From Devosia sp. 67-54 (GTDB lineage: Bacteria; Pseudomonadota; Alphaproteobacteria; Rhizobiales; Devosiaceae), in NCBI RefSeq assembly GCF_001899075.1, contig NZ_MKVA01000011.1, positions 558,001-622,000 of the forward strand: a stretch of 64,000 nucleotides of DNA. Reading direction: 5' to 3'. Made by a program: the position numbers and the translations under genes. Shown piece by piece: positions 40,932 to 49,928 of the stretch (its first letter is position 1; each line of letters begins with the position of its first letter). Under the pieces are notes generated by a model. That model saw nothing but the letters and a program-made list of their open reading frames with translations, ran no database searches and was not told where the DNA came from.

Positions 40932-41779
40932 ATTGTGGCCTGGCGCAACGACGCCGGCGTCGAGCTCTACAACCAGGCCAATCCGTGGCCATCGGCCTTG
41001 CGATCTTCGCCATCCTGGTGCTGTCGGCGCTGTTCGCGCCGTGGCTCGCCCCGCACGATCCCAACAAGCTGTCGATCGCCCACCGGCTGCAGCCGCCGTC
41101 GGGCGTCAACTATTTCGGCACCGACGGATTCGGCCGCGACATCTTCAGCCGCGTGTTGTTCGCCGGCCGCGTCTCGCTGTCGGTGGGCTTCGGCGTCGCC
41201 GTGCTGGCCTCGCTGTTCGGCGTGGCGCTGGGCCTCGTTGGCGGCTTCTTCCGCCGGCTCGACACGCCGGTGTCGCGCGTCATCGACGCCATGATGGCGT
41301 TCCCCGACATCCTGCTCGCCATCGCGCTGGTGGCGGCGCTCGGCGCCTCCATCGTCAACGTCGTGCTGGCGCTGTCGATCGTCTACGCGCCGCGCATCGC
41401 CCGCGTCATCCGCGCCGCGACGCTGGTGATCCGCGAGCTGACCTATGTCGAGGCGGCGCGGGCGCTGGGCGTCTCCACCTGGCGCATCCTCGTCAACCAC
41501 ATCCTGCGCAACGTCGCCTCGCCGATCATCGTGCAGGCGACGTTCGTGTTCGCCTACGCCATGCTGGCCGAGGCGGGCCTGTCCTATCTCGGGGTCGGCG
41601 TCGATGCCTCGACCCCCACCTGGGGCACGATGATCAACGAAGGCAGCCAGTATGTCGGGCGCGCCGACTGGATCATCGTTTTCCCCGGCATTGCCATCAC
41701 GTTGTGCGTGCTGTCGCTGCAGGTTGCCGGCGACGGGCTGCGCGACGCGCTCGATCCACGTTTGTCCAAGGAACTCTGA
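40919..41779 (+). CDS. ABC transporter permease, DppC type, N-terminus uncertain
   Basis: 286 residues from the ATG at 40919. FALFAPWLAPHDPN-type start, VNYFGTDGFGRDIFSRVLFA and the EAA loop EAARALGVSTWRILVNHIL are clear DppC features. The start is doubtful: this ATG lies inside a palindrome, and 40935 (GTG, another frame) opens a peptide ending in ANP exactly where this frame begins VAIGLAIFAIL, which is how DppC proteins normally read. A one-base deletion near 40985 would explain it. No DppB-type permease and no binding protein precede it, so the importer is incomplete here. Confidence 0.8.
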   Translation: MLLRNCGLAQRRRRRALQPGQSVAIGLAIFAILVLSALFAPWLAPHDPNKLSIAHRLQPPSGVNYFGTDGFGRDIFSRVLFAGRVSLSVGFGVAVLASLFGVALGLVGGFFRRLDTPVSRVIDAMMAFPDILLAIALVAALGASIVNVVLALSIVYAPRIARVIRAATLVIRELTYVEAARALGVSTWRILVNHILRNVASPIIVQATFVFAYAMLAEAGLSYLGVGVDASTPTWGTMINEGSQYVGRADWIIVFPGIAITLCVLSLQVAGDGLRDALDPRLSKEL

Positions 41780-41780
41780 C

Positions 41781-42907
41781 ATGACGGGCGTCACGCTCAC
41801 CAACTTCAAGCCGGTCGGCTTCGACCATCCCATGCCGGCAGTCCTGCACATCGGCGGCGACGGCCTGTTGCGGTCGGCTGCCGAAGCGGGGGCCCAGCCG
41901 CTCGACTGCCAGGGGCGCTGGCTGTCGCCTGGCTGGGCCGATCTGCACGTCCATATCTGGCACGGCGGCACCGACATTTCGGTGCGGGCCGACCAGGGCG
42001 GGCTGTGCCACGGCGTCACCGCCATGGCCGACGCGGGCTCCGCCGGCGAGGCCAATTTCCACGGCCTGCGCGAATATGTGCTGGAGCGCCAGCCCGAGAC
42101 CATCCGCGCCTTCCTCAATATCGGTTCGATCGGTCTTGTCGCCGGCAACCGCGTGTCGGAACTGATCGACATGCGCTCGATCGACGTCGACCGCACGCTG
42201 GCGGTGATCGAGGCCAACCGCGACGTGATCTGCGGCATCAAGGTGCGCGCCAGCGGCGTCATCGTCGGCGCCTGGGGTATCACCCCGCTCAAGATCGGCA
42301 AGCGTGTCGCCGAGATCGCCGGCCTGCCGCTGATGGTGCATGTCGGCGAGATGCCGCCGGCGCTGGACGAGGTGCTGGCGGTGCTGACCCCCGGCGACGT
42401 CGTCACCCATTGCTTCAACGGCAAGCCCGGCGGCTCGATCGTCGATACGCCGGCGCTGATGGAAATGGCGCAGAGCCTCGCCAGGGCCGGCGTGCTGATG
42501 GACATCGGCCATGGCGCCGCGTCCTTCAGCTTCCGCGTCGCCCGCCGCGCCATCGCCGAAGGGCTGAAACCCTATTCCATTTCGACCGACCTGCATCTGC
42601 GCAATGTGCACGGGCCGGTGTACGACCTCGCCACCACTGTCTCCAAGGTGCTGGGCTCCGGCCTCGGCTTCGACGATTGCGTGCGCGCCATCAGCACGCA
42701 TCCGCGCGCCTTCCTCAAGCTCGCGAGCGTGGCGACGCCGGGCGCCCGCGCCGACTTCACCCTGTTCGACCTCGTCGACGGCGACGAGACCGTCCGCGAC
42801 AGCGGCGGCGACAGCATGCGCCTGACCCGCCTGTTCGAGCCGCGCCTCGCCATCCTCGGCACGCACCGCGTCGCCGCCAGCCGCGTGCTGCCGGAGGCGA
42901 GGCCAGC

Positions 42908-42911
<4 letters not shown>
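41781..42911 (+). CDS. Metallo-amidohydrolase (EF_0837/AHA_3915 type)
   Basis: 376 residues, an amidohydrolase-superfamily barrel with a two-metal site: His56 and His58 (DLHVH), probable carboxylated Lys154 (GIKVRAS), His187 (MVHVGE), His210 (VTHCFNG) and catalytic Asp270 (STDLH). The overall pattern fits the EF_0837 group, which is typically encoded with a SelA-like PLP enzyme, as here (46491). Proposed activities of the group include deacetylase/esterase reactions; the natural substrate is open. It is cotranscribed with a peptide-type importer, so the substrate is probably imported. Confidence 0.87.
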
Positions 42912-43962
<1,051 letters not shown>

Positions 43963-43966
<4 letters not shown>

Positions 43967-44919
43967 GCGAGCCGCTGGTCAGCATCGCCGGCCTCACCAA
44001 GACGTTCGTGACGCCGCGCGGCGACGTGCACGCGCTCGATGCGGTGAGCTTCGACATTCCGCGCGGCGCGGTGGTCGGCCTCGTCGGCGAATCCGGTTCC
44101 GGCAAGACCACGCTGGGCCGCTGCATCCTGCGCCTCGTCGAGCCCACCTCCGGCTCGGTGCGCTTCGGCGGCAGCGAAATCCTCGGCCTCGACGCCGCCG
44201 CGATGAAGGCCATGCGCAAGCGCATGCAGATCATCTTCCAGGACCCCTATTCGAGCCTCAATCCGCGCATGCGCGTGCGCGACATCATCGGCGAGGCGCT
44301 GCTGACGCACGGCATCGGCCGCTCCGGCGGCGACCGCCGCGACCGGGTGGCGGCGCTGCTCGAGGAGGTCGGGCTCAAGCCCGACCAGATGAGCCGCTTC
44401 CCGCACGAATTCTCCGGCGGCCAGCGCCAGCGCATCGGCATCGCCCGGGCGCTGGCGGTGGAGCCGGAGTTCATCGTCGCCGACGAATCCGTCTCGGCGC
44501 TCGACGTGTCGGTGCAGGCGCAGATCCTCAACCTCATGCAGGACCTGCGCGACCGGCGCGGCCTCACCATCCTGTTCATCGCCCACGACCTGAGCGTGGT
44601 CGAATATCTGTGCGAGGAGGTGGTGGTGCTCTATCTCGGGCGTGTCGCCGAGCGCGGCGCCGGCCGTGCGGTCTATGGCGCGCCGGCCCATCCCTATACG
44701 CGGGCGCTGCTGTCGGCGGCGCCGGTGCCCAACCCCGAGGCGCGGCGGGCCCGCGAAATCCTCAAGGGCGACATCCCGAGCCCGCTCGATCCGCCGTCCG
44801 GTTGCGTGTTCCGCACCCGCTGTCGTTACGCCATCGACAGATGCGCCGAAATCCTGCCGCCGCTGCTCGATCTGGGTCCGCGGCACGATGCTGCCTGCCT
44901 GAGAATTGGAGAGATTTGA
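43963..44919 (+). CDS. ABC transporter ATP-binding protein, DppF type
   Basis: 318 residues. Walker A GESGSGKTT, signature FSGGQRQRIGIARAL, Walker B FIVADESVSALD and FIAHDLS. Walker B has ADES instead of the usual ADEP, a tolerated variation in this family. The C-terminal oligopeptide extension reads GCVFRTRCRYAIDRC. The start overlaps the DppD gene by four bases. The RidA gene begins directly after the stop. Confidence 0.92.
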
Positions 44920-45420
44920 GTGATACCGCCTGCCAGTCGCGAGCCCCGTTCGTCGTCCCCGGAAGAGCGGCTCGGCCAGCTCGGCTTCGCGCTGCCCGAC
45001 CTGCCGCCGGTGCCGGTCGGCAATTTCGCCAACGCCACCCGCATCGGCTCGATGCTGTTCGTGTCGGGGCAGGGGCCGGTGACGGCCGACGGCCGCTCGA
45101 TGACCGGCAAGGTCGGCGGCGACGTCGGCGTCGCCGAGGCCTACGAGCATGCGCGCCTGGCCGGGCTCAACCTGCTCGCGGTGGCGCGCCAGCAGGTCGG
45201 CGGCCTGTCCTCCATCCGGCGCGTGGTCAAGCTCTTCGGCATGGTCAATGCCGTGCCCGATTTCGCCGACCATCCCAAGGTCATCAACGGCTGCTCGGAC
45301 CTGCTCACCGAAGTGTTCGGCCCCGCGGGCGTGCATGCCCGCTCCTCGGTCGGCATGGGCTCGCTGCCCAACAACATCACCGTCGAGATCGAGGCGATCT
45401 TCGAGATCGCCGATGATTGA
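44920..45420 (+). CDS. RidA/YjgF family protein
   Basis: 166 residues, GTG start with GGAGAG upstream. The trimeric YjgF fold is recognisable by FVSGQGPVT, AYEHARLAGLNLLA, VKLFGMVNAVPDF and the C-terminal VEIEAIFEIAD, and the RSSVGMGSLPNN block carries the conserved arginine. RidA proteins hydrolyse reactive enamine/imine products of PLP enzymes. Its place between the transporter and the SelA-like PLP enzyme suggests it clears the 2-aminoacrylate-like product of that enzyme (inference). Confidence 0.88.
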   Translation: MIPPASREPRSSSPEERLGQLGFALPDLPPVPVGNFANATRIGSMLFVSGQGPVTADGRSMTGKVGGDVGVAEAYEHARLAGLNLLAVARQQVGGLSSIRRVVKLFGMVNAVPDFADHPKVINGCSDLLTEVFGPAGVHARSSVGMGSLPNNITVEIEAIFEIADD

Positions 45421-45454
45421 CCGGGCTCGCGACAGGGCGGAGTCGGCAGTGGAT

Positions 45455-45571
45455 GTGGCCCCCACCCCCGGCCCCTCCCCGCAAGGGGGAGGGAGGCGCA
45501 GGAGCCGCGAGCACAGTGGTGCGGTCGGGCTCCCCTCCCCCTTGCGGGGAGGGGCCGGGGGTGGGGGCCAC
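45455..45571. repeat. 39-base perfect inverted repeat
   Basis: Left arm 45455-45493, spacer 39 bases, right arm 45533-45571; the arms are perfect reverse complements. Each arm begins/ends with GTGGCC/GGCCAC and holds a mini-palindrome CCCTCCCC-GCAA-GGGGGAGGG. It sits between the converging RidA and IclR genes and may act as a bidirectional terminator as well as a dispersed repeat. A single, shorter arm-like copy (CTCCCCGCAAGGGCGAGGG) occurs at 52988-53006. Confidence 0.85.
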
Positions 45572-45613
45572 GGCCACCAGAGGAGCGTCCACTCGGACGC
45601 AGGAAATCCCGGC

Positions 45614-46417
45614 TCAGGCGGCCTCGACGCCCAGCGCCCGCTCGATTGCGTCCGCGGCGGCGCGCACGGCGTCGCCGTAGCGTTTGAGGTTGGCCCGCGC
45701 CTTCTGCTCGGCGAGGACGATGGAGATCGTCATGGTGCATTCGCCGGCCTGGTTGCGGATCGGCGCCGCGATGCAGGCCACCGCGAAGTCCGACGCCCCC
45801 ATCTGCACCGCCAGCCGGTTGCGGAAATCGGCCCCCGCCTGCTCGGCGAGCAGCGCCGGATCGGTCTCGGCGAGCCCGGTCGGCGATGGCCGCGCGATGC
45901 TGCGGAACATCTCCAGCCGCTCGCGGTCGGGCAGATGCCCCACCAGCAGCCGCCCCGAGGCCGTCCAGTTGAGCGGCACGCGCGTGCCGACGTCGGACGA
46001 CACGCGGAAATGGCCTTCGCCGTCGTTCATCGCGGCCACCACCATCAGATCCTCGTCGCGGTAGCAGATCTGCACCGTCTCCCCGACCAGCCGCGACAGC
46101 CGCGCCATCTCGTGCTTGGCCTCGGCCAGGGTGTCCATCCGGCTCTCATAGGCGAGGCCGTAGCGCATCACCCGCGGCCCCAGCCACACCAGCCGGTCCT
46201 GCGGCCGGGACAGCATGCCCCGCTCGCTGAGCTCGTCGACCAGCGTATAGACCGTCGACAGCGGCGCCGCGATCGCCTTGGCGATCTCGTAGGCGCTGGC
46301 CGGCCGGCCGCGGGCGCTGAGGAAGTCGAGAATCTGCAGGCTGCGGTCGATGCCGCTGGTGCGGCTGCGGCGCGCGGCGGCTGCCGGCTTGTCGGCGATC
46401 GGGGACAATTCATTCAT
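45614..46417 (-). CDS. IclR-family transcriptional regulator
   Basis: 267 residues from the ATG at 46417. The winged helix reads GIDRSLQILDFLSARGRPAS, then IAKAIAAPLSTVYTLVDELS. The C-terminal ligand domain shows NWTASGRLLVGHLPDRER and DFAVACIAAPIRNQAGE. IclR proteins bind small organic acids. A palindrome of the right type starts three bases upstream of its start codon, in the region shared with the divergent SelA-like gene, so it probably controls that gene and itself. Confidence 0.9.
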   Translation of the reverse strand: MNELSPIADKPAAAARRSRTSGIDRSLQILDFLSARGRPASAYEIAKAIAAPLSTVYTLVDELSERGMLSRPQDRLVWLGPRVMRYGLAYESRMDTLAEAKHEMARLSRLVGETVQICYRDEDLMVVAAMNDGEGHFRVSSDVGTRVPLNWTASGRLLVGHLPDRERLEMFRSIARPSPTGLAETDPALLAEQAGADFRNRLAVQMGASDFAVACIAAPIRNQAGECTMTISIVLAEQKARANLKRYGDAVRAAADAIERALGVEAA

Positions 46418-46419
46418 AC

Positions 46420-46443
46420 GATGTTCCAGTACTATGGAACATC
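46420..46443. promoter_or_regulatory. Predicted IclR operator
   Basis: GATGTTCCA (46420-46428), GTACTA, TGGAACATC (46435-46443): perfect nine-base arms with a six-base palindromic-looking centre. Located between the divergent IclR and SelA-like genes. Confidence 0.65.
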
Positions 46444-46490
46444 GGCCAACACAAGACGACAGGCGTCTGATCGGAAAGGAAACCTCTGAA

Positions 46491-47699
46491 GTGTCGAGCA
46501 ATTGGGATGCATTCTATGGCGCATCGGGGCTGAGACCCGTGGTCAATGTCTCGGGCACCATGACCTCGCTCGGCGCCTCGATCGCCGTGCCCGAGGCCAT
46601 CGCGGCCGCGGCGGCCATCCTGCCGCGCTTTGCGGTGATGAGCGAGCTGCACGCCCGTGCCAGCCGCGCCATCGCCGAGGCCACCGGCGCCGAGGCCGGC
46701 TTCATCACCGCCTCGGCCAGCGCCGGCATCACCATCGCCGTCGCCGCCGCCATGACCGGCACCGATCTGAGCCGCGTCGAGCAGTTGCCCGACACCGAGG
46801 GCATGAAGAACCGCGTGATCCTGCAGGCCGGCCATTCCTGCCACTACGGCGCGCCGGTGACGCAGGGCATCCGCCTCTCCGGCGCCCGGGTCGATCTCGT
46901 CGGCACCGCGACGCTGGTGAACGAGCACAACATCGCCGGCGCCATCACCGACATGACCGCCGCGGCGCTGTTCGTGGTCTCGCATCACGTGGTCGACTAC
47001 GGCCAGGTGCCGCTCCGGCGCTTTGCCGAGATCTGCCACGAGCGCGGCGTGCCGGTGATCGTCGATGCGGCGTCCGAATACGACCTCAGGGGCTTTCTCG
47101 CCGCCGGCGCCGACCTGGTCATCTACTCGGCGCACAAATTCCTCGGCGGGCCGACGGCCGGCATCGTCGCCGGCAAGCGCGACCTGGTGCGCGCCTGCTA
47201 CATGCAGAATGCCGGCATCGGCCGCGGCATGAAGGTCGGCAAGGAATCGATCGCCGGCGCCATGGCGGCGCTGAAGGCGTGGGGGCAGCGCGACGCCGCC
47301 GGCATCCGGGCCCGCGAGCGCGCCGCGCTCGAGCTCTGGCTCGGCGCCGCCGCCGGCCATCCGGGCGTCGAGGCGCGCATCGTGCCCGACCCCACCGACA
47401 ATCCGCTCGACCGGCTCGAGCTGCAGATCGATGCCGCGACCGCCGGCGCCAGCGCGCTGGCCATCGCCCTCGACCTCGCCGCCGAAGATCCGGCCGTCAT
47501 CGTGCGCGACCATCGCGCCGATCACGGCATCCTGCAGCTCGACCCGTGCAACCTGCATCCGGGGCAGGCCGAGCTGGTTGCCGCGCGCCTGTCGCAGACG
47601 CTGGCCCGCGCCGCCAGCCGGCAATTGCCGGACGCCGACGCCGACGCCTGGCGGCGCCGCTCCGAGACCGGCTTCGCCAATTGGGAAAAAAGCGAGTAG
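46491..47699 (+). CDS. SelA-like PLP-dependent enzyme (EF_0838/DgaE type)
   Basis: 402 residues from the GTG at 46491, which has GGAAAGGA upstream; the ATG at 46437 lies inside the operator and is unlikely. The fold is that of the selenocysteine synthase/cystathionine-lyase superfamily. The PLP-binding lysine is in VIYSAHKFLGGPTAGIVAG; VVDAASEYDLRG-type (VIVDAASEY) supplies the pyridine-binding aspartate. Related enzymes are ammonia lyases of amino-sugar acid phosphates (DgaE), while others are undefined. The pairing with the amidohydrolase at 41781 is a known genomic association. Confidence 0.86.
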   Translation: MSSNWDAFYGASGLRPVVNVSGTMTSLGASIAVPEAIAAAAAILPRFAVMSELHARASRAIAEATGAEAGFITASASAGITIAVAAAMTGTDLSRVEQLPDTEGMKNRVILQAGHSCHYGAPVTQGIRLSGARVDLVGTATLVNEHNIAGAITDMTAAALFVVSHHVVDYGQVPLRRFAEICHERGVPVIVDAASEYDLRGFLAAGADLVIYSAHKFLGGPTAGIVAGKRDLVRACYMQNAGIGRGMKVGKESIAGAMAALKAWGQRDAAGIRARERAALELWLGAAAGHPGVEARIVPDPTDNPLDRLELQIDAATAGASALAIALDLAAEDPAVIVRDHRADHGILQLDPCNLHPGQAELVAARLSQTLARAASRQLPDADADAWRRRSETGFANWEKSE

Positions 47700-47734
47700 C
47701 ATCGGCGGCGGCAGATCGGGCGGAGGGGCGGCGC

Positions 47735-47944
47735 ATGGCCGGCAAATTCGCAGTGGGCGACCATGTGCGCTGGAATTCCGAAGCGGGCCGCGTCTCGGGC
47801 ACCATCATCGCCGTGCATATGCGCGACTTCGACTACAAGGGGTACACGCACCACGCCACCGCCGACGATCCGCAATACGAGATCAGGAGCGACAGGACCG
47901 ACCACATCGCGGCGCACAAGGGCAGCGCGCTCGAGCGCGACTGA
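47735..47944 (+). CDS. DUF2945 (HVA1 / Tudor-like) protein
   Basis: 69 residues, GGAGGGGCG upstream. FAVGDHVRWNSEAGRVSGTI and YEIRSDRTDHIAAHKGSAL are the family signature, the last part often read 'YEVKSDKTGHIAAHKG'. A small SH3/Tudor-like barrel of unknown function, common next to DUF488 genes in proteobacteria, as here. Confidence 0.9.
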   Translation: MAGKFAVGDHVRWNSEAGRVSGTIIAVHMRDFDYKGYTHHATADDPQYEIRSDRTDHIAAHKGSALERD

Positions 47945-47957
47945 CCCGGGCGCCGGC

Positions 47958-48533
47958 GTGCCGCTGCCGTTCTACACCATCGGCCATTCCACCCGCCCGC
48001 TCGGCGAGTTCGTGGCGCTGCTGCAGGCGGTAGAGGCCGGGCTCGTCGCCGACATCCGGCGCATCCCGCGCTCGCGCACCAACCCGCAGTTCAACACCGA
48101 CACGCTGCCCGCCGCGCTCGCCGGCTACGGCATCGGCTACGAGCCCATGGCGGCGCTCGGCGGCCGCCGCGGCCACACGCCGGAAGCGCCGGCGGGCGGC
48201 AACGATTTCTGGACCAATGCCAGCTTCCGCAACTATGCCGACTACGCGGCGGCGACGGCGGCATTCCAGACCGGGCTGAGCCATCTGCTCGCAGCGGGAC
48301 GGGCGCGCCGCTGCGCCATCATGTGCTCGGAGGCGGTGTGGTGGCGCTGCCATCGCCGCATCGTCGCCGACTATCTGCTCGCCCGCGGTGAAACGGTGAT
48401 CCACATCATGGGGCAGGGCCGCCTCGAGCCGGCGCGCCTGACCCCGGGCGCCCTCGTCGGGCCCGACGGCACGATCGCCTATCCGGCGGCGGGATCGGAC
48501 TCGCTGCGGAACGACAGCCCGAGATTGCCGTAG
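47958..48533 (+). CDS. DUF488 domain protein
   Basis: 191 residues, GTG start 13 bases after the DUF2945 stop. FYTIGHSTRPLGEFVALLQA, VADIRRIPRSRTNPQFN and CAIMCSEAVWWRCHRRIVAD are the DUF488 hallmark, with conserved Cys, Arg and His that suggest nucleic-acid or nucleotide chemistry. Function unknown. It probably forms a two-gene unit with the DUF2945 gene. Confidence 0.9.
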   Translation: MPLPFYTIGHSTRPLGEFVALLQAVEAGLVADIRRIPRSRTNPQFNTDTLPAALAGYGIGYEPMAALGGRRGHTPEAPAGGNDFWTNASFRNYADYAAATAAFQTGLSHLLAAGRARRCAIMCSEAVWWRCHRRIVADYLLARGETVIHIMGQGRLEPARLTPGALVGPDGTIAYPAAGSDSLRNDSPRLP

Positions 48534-48540
48534 AGGTAGG

Positions 48541-48790
48541 TCTGCGCCGAACTGATGTGCTCGACCATCAGCGCCGAGGCGCGCCTCGAGGCGCTCGCCG
48601 AACGTGTGCGGCAGAACGACATCGCCTGCGGCCGCCTCGATGCGACGGCGCTGCGCCGGCTCGAGCCCAACGTCGGCCTCTCGATACGGCGCGCAGCGTC
48701 CATGTCTGCAACGCCCCGTCGCCTGCCGCCACCTCGGCGCTGCCGATCGGCGAGATGATCGCCGATCGCGTGCTGGCCGTCGCGACCTGA
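48541..48790 (+). pseudogene. Remnant of an FAD-dependent oxidoreductase (L-2-hydroxyglutarate oxidase-like)
   Basis: Two pieces of one protein family are juxtaposed in different frames. Frame A (about 48570-48690) reads LEALAERVRQNDIACGRLDA and LRRLEPNVGL, a segment from the middle-N-terminal part of DAO-type oxidases. Frame B (about 48698-48790) reads VHVCNAPSPAATSALPIGEM and then a stop, the usual C-terminal end of the same family. Most of the protein between them, and the N-terminal FAD motif, are missing. It looks like a gene broken by an internal deletion plus frameshift. Confidence 0.6.
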
Positions 48791-48801
48791 TCTTTCGGAA
48801 T

Positions 48802-48836
48802 TTTAAACGTTTGCAATTGGTCTGCAAACGTTTAAA
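48802..48836. promoter_or_regulatory. LacI-family double operator
   Basis: TTTAAACGTTTGCA (48802-48815) and its perfect reverse complement (48823-48836), separated by seven bases; each arm has an AAACGTTT centre with the CG step typical of LacI-family sites. It lies 25 bases before the LacI gene, so the operon is autoregulated. One more copy is found at 59374-59388. Confidence 0.75.
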
Positions 48837-48860
48837 GTCCGCGATAGGGAGGGGTGGAAC

Positions 48861-49904
48861 GTGGCCGGTCTGACGCTGCGCGAACTCGCAGGCAAGCTGG
48901 ACGTCTCGGTGGCCACGGTGTCGCGCGCACTGGCGGGCGACCAGGCCATCGCCCTCAAGACGCGCGAGCGCGTCGCCGAGGCCGCCCGGCGCTTCGGCTA
49001 CGTCCCCAACGTCGCGGCGCGCCAGCTGGTTTCCGGCCGCTCCGGCTTCATCGGCTTCGTCATGCCGGTGCGCGGCCCCAATTTCATCGATTCCTATCTC
49101 GGCGAATTCGTCGCCGGGCTGGGGGAGGGGCTGGTCGAGCACGGCATCGACCTGTTCATCGCCACCGTGCAGGCCGGCCGCTCGGAGCTGTCGGTGCTGC
49201 GCCACGTGGTCGAATCCGGCCGCGCCGACGGCGTCGTCGTGCCCCGCATCGGCGAGACCGACGAACGCCTGCAATACCTGCTCGAGCGCAACTTCCCCTT
49301 CGTCGCCCATGGCCGGCTGCTCGACGCCTCGGTGCCCTACAACTGGCTCGATTCCGACAGCGTCGTCGCCTTCGGCGAAGCCTTCGACCTGCTCTACGAT
49401 CTCGGCCACCGGCATTTCGGCCTCGTCTCCATCTCCGACGCCATGACCTTCCGCCACATGCGCGAGCGCGGCCTGCGCGAGGCCATGGCGCGGCGCGGCG
49501 ACCCCAATGTGACGCTGGAGGTGGCGAGCGCCCCGCGCTTCGACCGCGGCGCCACCGTGGCCGCCATCAACGGCCTGATCCACCGCGAGCACCGCCCGAC
49601 CGCCATCCTCGGCCTGTTCGACGAACTGGCGCTGACGGTGATGGAGGAGGCGGCGCGCGCCGGCCTCTCCATCCCGCGCGATCTGTCGGTGGTCGGCTTC
49701 GACAACATCACCGCGGCCGCCTACGCGCCGCCCGGCCTCACCACCTTCGAGGCGCGCACCCGCGACTCGGCGCGCGAGATCGCCGGCATGCTGGTCGACG
49801 TCATCGAAAAGCGCTCGGCCGGCCCGGCGACCCGGCTGATCCGGCCGCAATTCGTGCCGCGCGCCAGCCACGGCCCGGCGCCACCGCCGACAACCAAGTT
49901 CTGA
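48861..49904 (+). CDS. LacI-family transcriptional regulator
   Basis: 347 residues, GTG start behind GGGAGGGG. The helix-turn-helix LRELAGKLDVSVATVSRALA and hinge region RRFGYVPNVAARQL are typical, followed by a periplasmic-binding-protein-like sensor domain (GFIGFVMPVRGPNFIDSYLG, SVVGFDNITAAAYAPPGLTT). The sensor presumably recognises a sugar related to the transported compound. The transporter operon begins 24 bases after its stop, and its own upstream region has the double operator. Confidence 0.93.
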   Translation: MAGLTLRELAGKLDVSVATVSRALAGDQAIALKTRERVAEAARRFGYVPNVAARQLVSGRSGFIGFVMPVRGPNFIDSYLGEFVAGLGEGLVEHGIDLFIATVQAGRSELSVLRHVVESGRADGVVVPRIGETDERLQYLLERNFPFVAHGRLLDASVPYNWLDSDSVVAFGEAFDLLYDLGHRHFGLVSISDAMTFRHMRERGLREAMARRGDPNVTLEVASAPRFDRGATVAAINGLIHREHRPTAILGLFDELALTVMEEAARAGLSIPRDLSVVGFDNITAAAYAPPGLTTFEARTRDSAREIAGMLVDVIEKRSAGPATRLIRPQFVPRASHGPAPPPTTKF

Positions 49905-49928
49905 CGACAACCAAAGGGAGGATAGACG

